Origin: Solirubrobacteraceae bacterium | GTDB taxonomy: Bacteria > Actinomycetota > Thermoleophilia > Solirubrobacterales > Solirubrobacteraceae | Reading direction: 5' to 3' | Assembly (NCBI GenBank): GCA_029263125.1 | Contig: JAJCYD010000035.1 | Coordinates: forward strand, 124,001-188,000 | DNA length: 64,000 bases | Part shown: positions 29,297 through 36,335 of the stretch, piece after piece | Numbering within the stretch: the stretch's first letter is position 1 | How the letters are laid out: every line of letters begins with the position of its first letter | Position numbers and translations under genes: made by a program | Notes under the pieces: model-generated | Database searches by the model: none | Told to the model about the DNA's origin: nothing | Seen by the model: the letters and a program-made list of their open reading frames with translations, nothing else

Positions 29297-30811
29297 ATGC
29301 AGGCATCGACGACAGTCGATCCGGGCGCGATCAGCATCGTCCCGTGGTCGCGGCTCGGAGACGAGAAGCTCGCGTGCCGCGCGGCGAAGGGCAACGGGGC
29401 GGCGTTCGCCGCGCTGTACGAGCGCTACTACGGCCCGCTGCTGGGCTACACCCGCTCGATCCTGCTGGACATCGAGGACGCCCGCGATGCCACGCAGACG
29501 GCGCTGGAGAACGCCCTGCGCGCGCTGCCCAGCCGCGAGCCCGGACGTCCGCTGCGCCCGTGGCTGTACCGGATCGCCCACAACGAGGCGATCGCGATCG
29601 TGCGTCGCCGCCGGCCGCAGACGGAGCTGACGCCAGCCTTCGAGCCGGTCGTCCCGGGTCCGGATGTCGATGCCGAGCTGCGCGGGCGCCTGACCCAGCT
29701 CGTCGACGACCTGCGCGGCCTACCCGAGCGCCAGCGCGGGGCGCTGGTCATGCGCGAGCTCAGCGGGCTCAGCTATGCCGAGATCGGCGCGGCACTCGAG
29801 CTCTCCGTCGAGGCGGCCCGGCGCGCGGTCTTCGATGCCCGCACCTCTCTGCACGACGCCGCCGACGGCCGTGCGACGCAGTGCGTCACCGTGCGCCACT
29901 GCATCTCCGACGGGGACCGCCGCGCGCTGCGAGCGCGCGGCATCCGGGCGCACCTGCGCTCCTGCGACGACTGCGACTCCTTCCGGCGCTCGATCGACGC
30001 CCGCCGCGCAGACCTGCACGTGCTGGCGCCGTGGGCCTCCGGGGCGGCCGTGATGGGCGCGATCGGCAGCGGCGCGTTGCTGGCGGGCGGCGGCTCGTCC
30101 GCCGCGAGCGGCGGCATCACCTGGGCGAGTCTGCCGGTCGCGATCAAGGGCGTGGCGGTCGCGGCGGCCGTCGCGACCACCGGCACGGCCGCTGTGGAGA
30201 TCAAGAACGTCACGAAGACCGACCCGGCGGTCATCGCGAGGATCGTGCAACCGAGCCCCAAGCCGGCGGAGGCCGCGACGTTGCGTGCCACTCCGTCGCC
30301 ACGACCATCGGCGCGCACGAGTCCCGCACCGAAGACGAGATCCGGCAGCGGGCGCACGCCGCAGACGTCGACACCGCGTGCGGACTCGACCGCCCCCAAG
30401 ACCCCGCGACCCGCGGCGGTCACGACCGCTCCGGCGCTCCCGCAGGCCGTCCCCGTGGTCGACGTGCCACCGCCCGACCCGGCACCCGCGCCTGCCGCCA
30501 AGCAGACGCCGCGAGAGGCGGCGGTGGGCAAGCTCGAGCCGCTGACCGAGGCCGTTCAGCAGGTGCTGTTGGACGTCCAAACCCTCGCCTCCAACGGCAC
30601 GAAGGATTCGCTGGCGCTCGCGAGCAGCCTGCTCGATCGCTCGTTGAGCCCGCTGCTGACGCAGATCAACCAGATCCTCACGCCGCTGGGCCTCGAGCTC
30701 CCGGGCGTCGACACGTCGGCGTCGCCGTCGAAGACGAACGTCCTCGGTTCCGTTCAGCACGTGCTCGACGGCGTCCAGAGCCTGGCGGCCCGGCTCGTCG
30801 GCCGCACGTGA
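29297..30811 (+). CDS. ECF sigma factor fused to zinc-finger, membrane and Ala/Pro-rich tail
   Basis: The 504-residue protein starts with an extracytoplasmic-function sigma factor: region 2 (FAALYERYYGPLLGYTRSIL to RPWLYRIAHNEAIAIVRRRR) and region 4 (LRGLPERQRGALVMRELSGL, SYAEIGAALELSVEAARRAV). Then come a zinc-finger-like HLRSCDDCDSFRRS (HxxxCxxC, as in ZAS anti-sigma factors), hydrophobic segments (GAAVMGAIGSGALLAGGG and WASLPVAIKGVAVAAAVATT), a Pro/Thr/Ser-rich linker and a helical C-terminus with VQQVLLDVQTLASNG. Sigma and anti-sigma-like parts in one chain imply membrane-tethered self-inhibition released by an outside signal. ATG 29297 follows TAGGAC by 7 nt. Confidence 0.85.
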   Translation: MQASTTVDPGAISIVPWSRLGDEKLACRAAKGNGAAFAALYERYYGPLLGYTRSILLDIEDARDATQTALENALRALPSREPGRPLRPWLYRIAHNEAIAIVRRRRPQTELTPAFEPVVPGPDVDAELRGRLTQLVDDLRGLPERQRGALVMRELSGLSYAEIGAALELSVEAARRAVFDARTSLHDAADGRATQCVTVRHCISDGDRRALRARGIRAHLRSCDDCDSFRRSIDARRADLHVLAPWASGAAVMGAIGSGALLAGGGSSAASGGITWASLPVAIKGVAVAAAVATTGTAAVEIKNVTKTDPAVIARIVQPSPKPAEAATLRATPSPRPSARTSPAPKTRSGSGRTPQTSTPRADSTAPKTPRPAAVTTAPALPQAVPVVDVPPPDPAPAPAAKQTPREAAVGKLEPLTEAVQQVLLDVQTLASNGTKDSLALASSLLDRSLSPLLTQINQILTPLGLELPGVDTSASPSKTNVLGSVQHVLDGVQSLAARLVGRT

Positions 30812-30899
30812 CGCCGAGCTTCAACGTGCCAGGTTCAAGACGTCGTCTCGATAGCGCATCACAACCACGCCACGGCTCCGTGTAGGAGCCAGCACATCC

Positions 30900-30976
30900 C
30901 GAACAGGCAAGCCCGTCGTGAGGCGGGTGCGCAAAACCAGGGGCCTCAGCCGAGGTCGCCCAGTTGCCGAAGGAGC
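30900..30976 (+). promoter_or_regulatory. Predicted cyclic-di-GMP-I (GEMM) riboswitch
   Basis: The leader contains GGCAAGCC, then 12 bases, then GGTGCGCAAAACC. In the Vibrio Vc2 aptamer, as I recall it, the same frame is GGCAAACC, 12 bases, GGGACGCAAAGCC. P2 forms as CCCGTC-GTGA-GGCGGG with a GNRA tetraloop (30912-30927). P3 can form from GGCCTC (30942-30947) and GAGGTC (30952-30957). P1 closes with GGCAA (30906-30910) and TTGCC (30964-30968). The Shine-Dalgarno AAGGAG (30970-30975) follows P1 at once and the ATG is at 30987, so control of translation is plausible. Confidence 0.7.
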
Positions 30977-30986
30977 CCATCCCGCC

Positions 30987-32039
30987 ATGTCAGCATTCCG
31001 CCGTACCCTCGCCGTCGCTGTGACGCTCACAGCCGTCGCGGCACTTCCCGCCACAGCACCGGCGAAATCTCCCTCCAAGAACACGGTGTCGGCCGTCAAG
31101 TCCAGCGCCGCCAAGGCCGACAAGGCCGCCAAGCGCCTCAAGCGCGCCGCGCGCCTGAACCAGACGAGCGTCGCCAAGCGCCAACTGAAGACCGCTCGCC
31201 GCCAAGCCGCCGCCGGATCGCGGACCGCCCGCAGAATGGCCAACCGGGCAACGAACGGCAAGTCGGCCACGAAGGCCGCCCAGGCCCTGACGATCGCGGG
31301 CACGCAGTACGACTCGCTGCTTGAGACCCTGACCGGACTGGCCACCGACACGACGGCGCAGAAGGACGTCGTCAAGTCCATCCGACCGACGATCGCCGGC
31401 AAGGCGCGGGTGCTGCGGTCGCTGACCTCACTGGTCGACGACGTGCCGTCAAGCGTGGCCCCGATGGTCGCGTCGATCGTCGTCGCGCTCGGCGCGGGTG
31501 ACGCGAAGGAGATCACCAACCTCGACGGCGCGTTGAACGGGGGGCTGCCGGCCTCCATCAGCGCCATCGTCAGCCAGGCCCTCGCCGCCGCGACGGGAGC
31601 GATCGAGACCGCGCTTGGGCTCGTGCAGAGCATCCTGCCCGTGCTGCCAGCCGAAGTGCAGCCGCTGATCGGCGCGATCCTCAACCAGGTCATGGGCATC
31701 GTCGGAACGCTCGTGCCGAGCGTCCTGAGCACCGTCACCGGCCTGATCGACTCGATCCTCGGCGCGCTGCCGTTCGTCGGCTCATCCGAGGGTGGCCTCT
31801 TCGGCGGCCTGCTCAGCGGCATCCTCGGCGGCGCACCGAGCGCCTCCGACGGCGTCTCCGGCGCGACCGGCGGCATCCTCGGCACGATCCAGAACCTGCT
31901 CGGCGGCCTGCTGGGCGGCGGCGGCATCGTCGACGGCGTCCTGGGCACCGTCAACGGCGTCCTCGGCACCGTCACGGGCCTGATCGACAACCTGCTCGGT
32001 GGCCTGCTGGGCGGCGGGCTGTTCGGCGGCGCTTCCTGA
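30987..32039 (+). CDS. Secreted helical protein with Gly-rich repetitive C-terminus
   Basis: The 350-residue protein has a signal peptide (RRTLAVAVTLTAVAALPATAPA), a Lys/Ala-rich basic helix region (about 28-90), a predicted helical middle and, from about 200, a hydrophobic Gly/Leu/Val repeat array with motifs like LLGGLLGGG, VDGVLGTVNGVLGTVTGLID and ILGGAPS. The repeats resemble those of self-associating surface proteins. The C-terminal helix pattern also resembles the tail of the ECF sigma protein just upstream. With a c-di-GMP riboswitch in front, a role in surface attachment or matrix is plausible (inference). The start is fixed by SD AAGGAG and the signal peptide. Confidence 0.8.
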   Translation: MSAFRRTLAVAVTLTAVAALPATAPAKSPSKNTVSAVKSSAAKADKAAKRLKRAARLNQTSVAKRQLKTARRQAAAGSRTARRMANRATNGKSATKAAQALTIAGTQYDSLLETLTGLATDTTAQKDVVKSIRPTIAGKARVLRSLTSLVDDVPSSVAPMVASIVVALGAGDAKEITNLDGALNGGLPASISAIVSQALAAATGAIETALGLVQSILPVLPAEVQPLIGAILNQVMGIVGTLVPSVLSTVTGLIDSILGALPFVGSSEGGLFGGLLSGILGGAPSASDGVSGATGGILGTIQNLLGGLLGGGGIVDGVLGTVNGVLGTVTGLIDNLLGGLLGGGLFGGAS

Positions 32040-32066
32040 CCCATCCGACCGCAGAACCGAAGGACC

Positions 32067-32097
32067 GGCAGGGCGGAGCGACACGCTCCGTCCTGCC
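32067..32097 (+). terminator. Hairpin terminator after Gly-rich protein gene
   Basis: GGCAGGGCGGAGCG (32067-32080) pairs with CGCTCCGTCCTGCC (32084-32097), 14 pairs with one G-T and a 3-nt loop. It lies 27 bases after the stop and serves convergent genes. There is no T-run. Confidence 0.7.
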
Positions 32098-32197
32098 GCG
32101 CCCGTTCATGGCAGGCCGCACGTGGATGTGCCAGCGCTCGTGCGTCGCATGAGACGTTGGGGATCGCGCGGTCGCGAACTGAGGCCGCCTCGCCTGA

Positions 32198-32872
32198 TCA
32201 GCGTGATCCGCGGCTCGCTGCTGGGGGGGCTGGTTGGCGGGGCGCCCGCCACATGAGCCACAGCGGCGGACCCCCGGGAAGCTCGACGCATTCGGTCACC
32301 GAGAATCCGTGGCGCACGTAGAAGTCGACGTTTGACTCCTTGGAGCACTCCAGGTAGGCGGCGATCGCCTCGGAGTCGCAGCGATCCAGGACCACGCTCA
32401 GCAGGGCGGAGCCGATCCCTTCGCCCTGCACTGCGGGTTCGGTGCCGATGACCGACAGGTAGTAGTGCGGCACGATCGGATGGCGGCGCTCGATCTCGCG
32501 CACCGCGCGCGTCGAGCGCACGATGTGCGGCAGCAGCGCGGGCATCATCGGCAGCAGCATCAGCGACTGGCGCAGATCCTCGCGCCAGCGGCCCGGAGGC
32601 GTCCACAGCGCCGCGCCGCTGTGATCGGTCGTCGTGAAGGTCAGCCGTAGGCCGTCGAGCTGGCGCAGCCTGATCGCGAAGAAGCGCCGGGCATACGCCA
32701 GGCGCCGTTGCGGCCTGGGATAGAACCACGAGGTGATCGGGTCGTCGTAGAACGCCCGAGCGAGCATCGCCGACAGGGCGTCGAAGTCCTCGCGCCGGGC
32801 ACGTCGCACACCGACCGGCACGCCGGGGGCCTTGCGGCCCGTCGCGTCGCGATCGGTGGGTGGACGGACCAC
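32198..32872 (-). CDS. GNAT-family N-acetyltransferase
   Basis: Acetyl-CoA-dependent acetyltransferase of 224 residues. The N-terminal part VRRARREDFDALSAMLARAF and the acetyl-CoA-binding motif A segment YYLSVIGTEPAVQGEGIGSALLSVVLDRCD (QGxGxGxxL near 145) are typical, followed by AYLECSKESNVDFYVRHGF (motif B). It has a wide central insert seen in small-molecule-modifying members. The GTG at 32872 follows the ArsC-like gene stop by 2 bases, so it is the last gene of the nucleotide-sugar operon. It could acetylate the amino-sugar made by the upstream enzymes; that link is inference. Confidence 0.88.
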   Translation of the reverse strand: MVRPPTDRDATGRKAPGVPVGVRRARREDFDALSAMLARAFYDDPITSWFYPRPQRRLAYARRFFAIRLRQLDGLRLTFTTTDHSGAALWTPPGRWREDLRQSLMLLPMMPALLPHIVRSTRAVREIERRHPIVPHYYLSVIGTEPAVQGEGIGSALLSVVLDRCDSEAIAAYLECSKESNVDFYVRHGFSVTECVELPGGPPLWLMWRAPRQPAPPAASRGSR

Positions 32873-32874
32873 GT

Positions 32875-33240
32875 CTACTGGTCGAGCAGCTCGAGAACGC
32901 GCTCGACGGGACGGGCGAGCACGGCCCGCTCGCCGCGCACCACGATCGGGCGCTGCAGCAGCTCGGGATGCTTGGCCATCAGCACGATCAGCTCGTCGTC
33001 GCCCACGCCACCGCCGTCGGCATTGAGCAGCCCGAGCTCCGCCGCCAGCGGCTCGCGCACGCGCAGCGCCTCGCGCGGACCGATCCGAGCCTTGCTCAGC
33101 AGCTCGCGGATCGTGGTCTCGTCAATACCCTCGACGTGGTACTGGACGCGCTGCGCCTCGACGCCGCGGTCGGTCAGCAGCTCGTGCAGCCGCCGGCACG
33201 TCGAGCACGTGCGCTTCTCGTAGATCGTGAGATCGGTCAT
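32875..33240 (-). CDS. ArsC/Spx-family thioredoxin-fold protein (arsenate-reductase-like)
   Basis: The 121-residue protein has YEKRTCSTCRRLHELLTDRG, the CxxC-type active site with the following Arg, and the conserved C-terminal RPIVVRGERAVLARPVERVL (Arg of RPI is used in the ArsC family). It probably reduces arsenate or acts in thiol redox chemistry. ATG 33240 overlaps the stop of the nucleotide-sugar dehydrogenase gene as ATGA and it is followed 2 bases later by the GNAT gene. Its place in a sugar operon is unexpected and offers no direct functional clue. Confidence 0.88.
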   Translation of the reverse strand: MTDLTIYEKRTCSTCRRLHELLTDRGVEAQRVQYHVEGIDETTIRELLSKARIGPREALRVREPLAAELGLLNADGGGVGDDELIVLMAKHPELLQRPIVVRGERAVLARPVERVLELLDQ

Positions 33241-34520
33241 CCCCGGATAGTGCCGGGTCGGCCGATCCGCTGCACGCGCACGCCCGCCGCCGCGAAGGTG
33301 TCGAGATCGAGCACGCCGCGACCGTCGACGACGACGCTCGCGCCGCCGATGTCGCCGGGCCCGAGCCGGCGGTACTGCTCGTGGTCGGTCTGCACGATCG
33401 CCCCCGCCACGGCCCCGTGGCCATCCCACGGCTCGTAGCCGGCCGCCCGCAGCTCGTCGCCGGTGTACAGCGGGTCGCTCGCCAGCGGCTGGGCGCCGCG
33501 CTCGCGCAGCTCGTCGCGCAAGCCGGCCGCGCCGGAGAACGCGAGCTCCTTGATCGCGCCGCGGTAGGCGACGCCGAGGATCAGGATCGCTCGGCCCTCC
33601 AGCGCGCCCAGCTCGTGCTCGAGCAGGTCGACCGCATACGCCGGCATCGCGGCGTTGATCTCGCGCGCGACGCGCGGCAGCCGCGCGCCCTGATCGCCGG
33701 ACAGCAGGAAGTGCGGATAGACCGGGATGCAGTGCCCGCCGACGGCGACGCCGGGGCTGTGCACGTGGCAGTAGGGCTGGCTGTTGGCGGCGTCGATGAC
33801 GCGCTGCACGTCCAGACCGAGCGTGTCGGCGTAGCGCGCGAGCTCATTGGCATAGGCGATGTTCAGGTCGCGGTAGGTCGTCTCGGCGAGCTTGGTCAGC
33901 TCCGCCGCCTCCGCGGATCCCATCGCCCGCACCTCGGCGGCGATGAACTGCTCGTAGAGCCCGACCGCGCGCGCCTCACCCGCCGGATCCAGGCCGCCGA
34001 CGAGCTTGGGGTAGGTGTCCAGGTCGCGGAAGACGACGCCGGACGAGACGCGCTCGGGGCTGAAGACGACGTGGAAGTCGCGGCCGGCGCGAAGGCCGCT
34101 GGCGTTCTGGAGCGCCGGCGCGACCCGGTCGCGCGTCGTGCCGACCGGCACGGTGGTCTCGATGCTGACGGTCGCGCCCACGCGCAGTCCGCGCCCGATC
34201 GCCGCGCAGACGTCGTCGAGGATCGCCCAGTCCGGCCGCGCGCGCTCGTCGACGTACAGCGGCGCGACGGCGATGACGAGGTCCGGGCCAGCGGCGACGG
34301 CCGCCGTCGTGTCTGTGGTCGCGCGCAGGCGCCCGCCCGCGACGGCGTCTCGCAGCGCCTCGTCCAGCCCGGCTTCACCCGCGATCGGCGAACGGCCCGC
34401 GTTGACGAGATCGACGGTGCCGGCGTCGACGTCGCAGCCGACGACCTCATGGCCGGCGCGCGCGATGTAGGTCGCCAGCGGCAGGCCCATCTTGCCCAGC
34501 GCGACGACGACCGCCCTCAC
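33237..34520 (-). CDS. Nucleotide-sugar dehydrogenase (UDP-sugar 6-dehydrogenase family)
   Basis: NAD-dependent two-step oxidation of a UDP-sugar C6 alcohol to the uronic acid. The 427-residue protein has the Rossmann start VVVALGKMGLPLATYIARAG, with Ala in place of the usual first Gly (GxGxxG reads ALGKMG), the ETTVPVGTT motif, VFSPERVSSG, the catalytic Cys in VAVGGHCIPVYPHFLL, and the C-terminal domain ILGVAYRGAIKELAFSGAAG. The context with a Gfo/Idh oxidoreductase suggests the UDP-N-acetyl-hexosamine branch (WbpA/WecC-like) rather than UDP-glucose. It overlaps the genes on both sides by 4 bases. Confidence 0.9.
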   Translation of the reverse strand: MRAVVVALGKMGLPLATYIARAGHEVVGCDVDAGTVDLVNAGRSPIAGEAGLDEALRDAVAGGRLRATTDTTAAVAAGPDLVIAVAPLYVDERARPDWAILDDVCAAIGRGLRVGATVSIETTVPVGTTRDRVAPALQNASGLRAGRDFHVVFSPERVSSGVVFRDLDTYPKLVGGLDPAGEARAVGLYEQFIAAEVRAMGSAEAAELTKLAETTYRDLNIAYANELARYADTLGLDVQRVIDAANSQPYCHVHSPGVAVGGHCIPVYPHFLLSGDQGARLPRVAREINAAMPAYAVDLLEHELGALEGRAILILGVAYRGAIKELAFSGAAGLRDELRERGAQPLASDPLYTGDELRAAGYEPWDGHGAVAGAIVQTDHEQYRRLGPGDIGGASVVVDGRGVLDLDTFAAAGVRVQRIGRPGTIRG

Positions 34521-35530
34521 ACGCGCACCGTCTGCGACTCGCTCGCGCTCTGCAGCACCCGCTCGGCGCAGCGGACGGTCTGCAGGCCCTCCTCCAGTGA
34601 GACCGCGGGCGAGTCCTCGTCGCCGAGCACGAAGTCACAGAAGGCCTCCAGCTCGACGAGCAGCGGCTCGCGGCGACGCAGGGCATAGCGCGTGGAGTTG
34701 CCCTCGGCGACGCCGCGCAGCGCCTGCGAGCTGTCCCACTCCGACGTGACGCTCCCGTTCTCGTGGAAGGTGAGATCGGAGGTCAGCGTGTCGGCGACGA
34801 GCATCCCGCGGTCGCCGAGGATGCGCATGCGGCGGATCTTCGTCGGCGTCAGCCAATCGACGGTGATGCTGAACGCCAGGCCCGCTCGCAGGCGGCCGGT
34901 GACGAGGACGAGATCCTCATGCGCGCGGCCGGTCTTGTGGGCGGTCTGCGCGGCGACGACGTCGATCGGCGACTTGCCCAGCCAGCCGACGAGGTCGAGG
35001 TCGTGCGTCGCGAGGTCCTTGACGACGCCGACGTCCTTGACGCGGTCGGGAAACGGGCCGCAGCGTTCGGTGCCGATGAGGAAGACCTCCCCCACCTGGC
35101 CCTCCTCGGTGCGCCGCCGCAGCTCGATCAGCGCGGGGTTGAAGCGCTCGACGTGACCGACCGCGGCGCGCACGCCGCCCGCGCGGCAGGCGGCGATGAT
35201 CCGCTCGGCCTCCCGCACGCTGCCGGCCAGCGGCTTCTCGATGAGCATGTGCACGCCCGCGGCAGCCAGCGTGCCCGCCACCGCGAGGTGCTCGTCGGTC
35301 GGCACGGCGACGATCGCGAAGTCGGGCCGGCCGCGCTCCAGCAACTCCTCGACGGTCACATGGATGTCGGCGGCTTCCCGCACCGCCCCGTGGCGATCGC
35401 CGAGCGGATCCACGGCGCCCGCGAAGTCCACCCGCGGCGATGACTGCAGCAGCCGCGCGTGATGGCGGCCCATCATCCCCAGCCCGATGATCGCGCCACG
35501 CAACGGCTGTGCCTGATCGGGCGAGACCAT
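34517..35530 (-). CDS. Gfo/Idh/MocA-family oxidoreductase
   Basis: NAD(P)-dependent sugar oxidoreductase of 337 residues. The Rossmann motif AIIGLGMMGRHHARLLQSSP is at 13-32; EKPLAGSVREAERI carries the signature EKP, and DLATHDLDLVGWL holds the catalytic His region. With the downstream UDP-sugar dehydrogenase this fits a WlbA/WbpB-like 3-dehydrogenation of UDP-GlcNAc uronate in surface-polysaccharide synthesis (inference from the pairing). ATG 35530 is 6 nt after TAGGGT (minus strand, 35537-35542), which lies inside a perfect palindrome, so the operon is likely repressed from that site. It overlaps the next gene by 4 bases. Confidence 0.88.
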   Translation of the reverse strand: MVSPDQAQPLRGAIIGLGMMGRHHARLLQSSPRVDFAGAVDPLGDRHGAVREAADIHVTVEELLERGRPDFAIVAVPTDEHLAVAGTLAAAGVHMLIEKPLAGSVREAERIIAACRAGGVRAAVGHVERFNPALIELRRRTEEGQVGEVFLIGTERCGPFPDRVKDVGVVKDLATHDLDLVGWLGKSPIDVVAAQTAHKTGRAHEDLVLVTGRLRAGLAFSITVDWLTPTKIRRMRILGDRGMLVADTLTSDLTFHENGSVTSEWDSSQALRGVAEGNSTRYALRRREPLLVELEAFCDFVLGDEDSPAVSLEEGLQTVRCAERVLQSASESQTVRV

Positions 35531-35533
35531 CCG

Positions 35534-35550
35534 CCAACCCTAAGGGTTGG
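35534..35550 (-). promoter_or_regulatory. Palindromic operator over promoter of nucleotide-sugar operon
   Basis: CCAACCCT-A-AGGGTTGG is a perfect 8-bp palindrome. It contains the TAGGGT box of the minus-strand operon and lies 4 bases from its start codon. Binding would block initiation. The regulator is unknown. Confidence 0.6.
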
Positions 35551-35638
35551 CTCCGCAACGTCGGTTGGATGCCTGCGAGGATTCGCCACCAATCGGTGTT
35601 GTTCGTGCACACCTTCTCGCCCAGTCTCATGGCCATGC

Positions 35639-35700
35639 GATCACCGGTGATCAGGCCTCGCGGGCGTTCTTGTGATCAGCGCGTGATCGGGGTTTAGGAT
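35639..35700 (+). promoter_or_regulatory. GTGATC motif cluster in promoter of Uma2-like gene
   Basis: A perfect palindrome GATCACCGGTGATC (35639-35652) is followed by GTGATCA at 35672 and GTGATCG at 35683, then the TAGGAT box (35695-35700) 7 nt before the ATG. Repeated half-sites upstream of one promoter suggest a regulator-binding region. Confidence 0.45.
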
Positions 35701-35707
35701 CACTGCG

Positions 35708-36265
35708 ATGGTCACACGCGTCGATGCCGCCCTCCCCATCCGTGCCCTCACGGTCACCGATGTCTACGCCATGCTCGACGCCGGCATCCTGTCCGAGGAC
35801 GACCACGTCGAGTTGCTCGACGGGGTACTCGTCGAGATGAGCCCGCAGGGCCCGCCCCATGCCTACGCGCTCCGCGAGCTCACGATGCTGGGCGCGCCGG
35901 TCGCCGCAGCGGCTGGCTTGCGGCTGACGATCCAGGGTCCGCTGGATGTCGGCAGTCCGGTGACGCTCCCGGAGCCCGACTTCGCGATCGTGCCCGTCAC
36001 CCCGATCGACCGCCACCCGAGCGGCGCGCTGCTCGTCGCCGAGATGGGCAACACGTCGCTGGCGATGGACCTGGGCCTTAAGGCCCAGATCTACGCGGAG
36101 GCCGCGATCCCCGAGTACTGGGTGCTCGACGTCAAACGCCGTGAGGTCGTCGTGCATCGCGAGCCGGCCGGCTCGGCGTATACGGACGTGCACCGCTTCG
36201 GCGGCGGGCAGACGATCACCGCCGTGGCCGTGGACCTCGTCGTTCCGGTCGCCTCGCTGGTCTGA
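35708..36265 (+). CDS. Uma2-family (DUF820) PD-(D/E)XK nuclease-like protein
   Basis: Members have a restriction-endonuclease-like fold and unknown cellular role. The 185-residue protein shows the family pattern VTDVYAMLDAGILSEDDHVE, LLDGVLVEMSPQGPPHAYAL, PEPDFAIV, LLVAEMGNTSLAMDLGLKAQ and IYAEAAIPEYWVLDVKRREV. The usual core is E-x-S-xSL-xxD-xxxK; here Glu, Ser-Leu, Asp and Lys are all kept, so it may be active. ATG 35708 follows TAGGAT by 7 nt. Confidence 0.9.
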   Translation: MVTRVDAALPIRALTVTDVYAMLDAGILSEDDHVELLDGVLVEMSPQGPPHAYALRELTMLGAPVAAAAGLRLTIQGPLDVGSPVTLPEPDFAIVPVTPIDRHPSGALLVAEMGNTSLAMDLGLKAQIYAEAAIPEYWVLDVKRREVVVHREPAGSAYTDVHRFGGGQTITAVAVDLVVPVASLV

Positions 36266-36295
36266 CGAGCGGCCCTCCGCTGTAGCCGGCGAGCG

Positions 36296-36325
36296 GCGAG
36301 GCCCGGCATCCGCGCCGGGCCTCGC
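36296..36325. terminator. Bidirectional hairpin terminator
   Basis: GCGAGGCCCGGC (36296-36307) and GCCGGGCCTCGC (36314-36325) form a perfect 12-bp stem with a 6-nt loop. It lies between the ends of the convergent Uma2-like and collagen-like genes. Confidence 0.75.
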
Positions 36326-36335
36326 GTGGCTCCCG

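Noticed and set aside
30821-32044. A 407-codon minus-strand frame opposite the Gly-rich secreted protein, with repeats of PSRPPSR and TVPRTP
   Set aside because: It is the complement of the Gly/Leu/Val repeats of the plus-strand gene, which has a signal peptide, Shine-Dalgarno and riboswitch. The minus frame has none of these.
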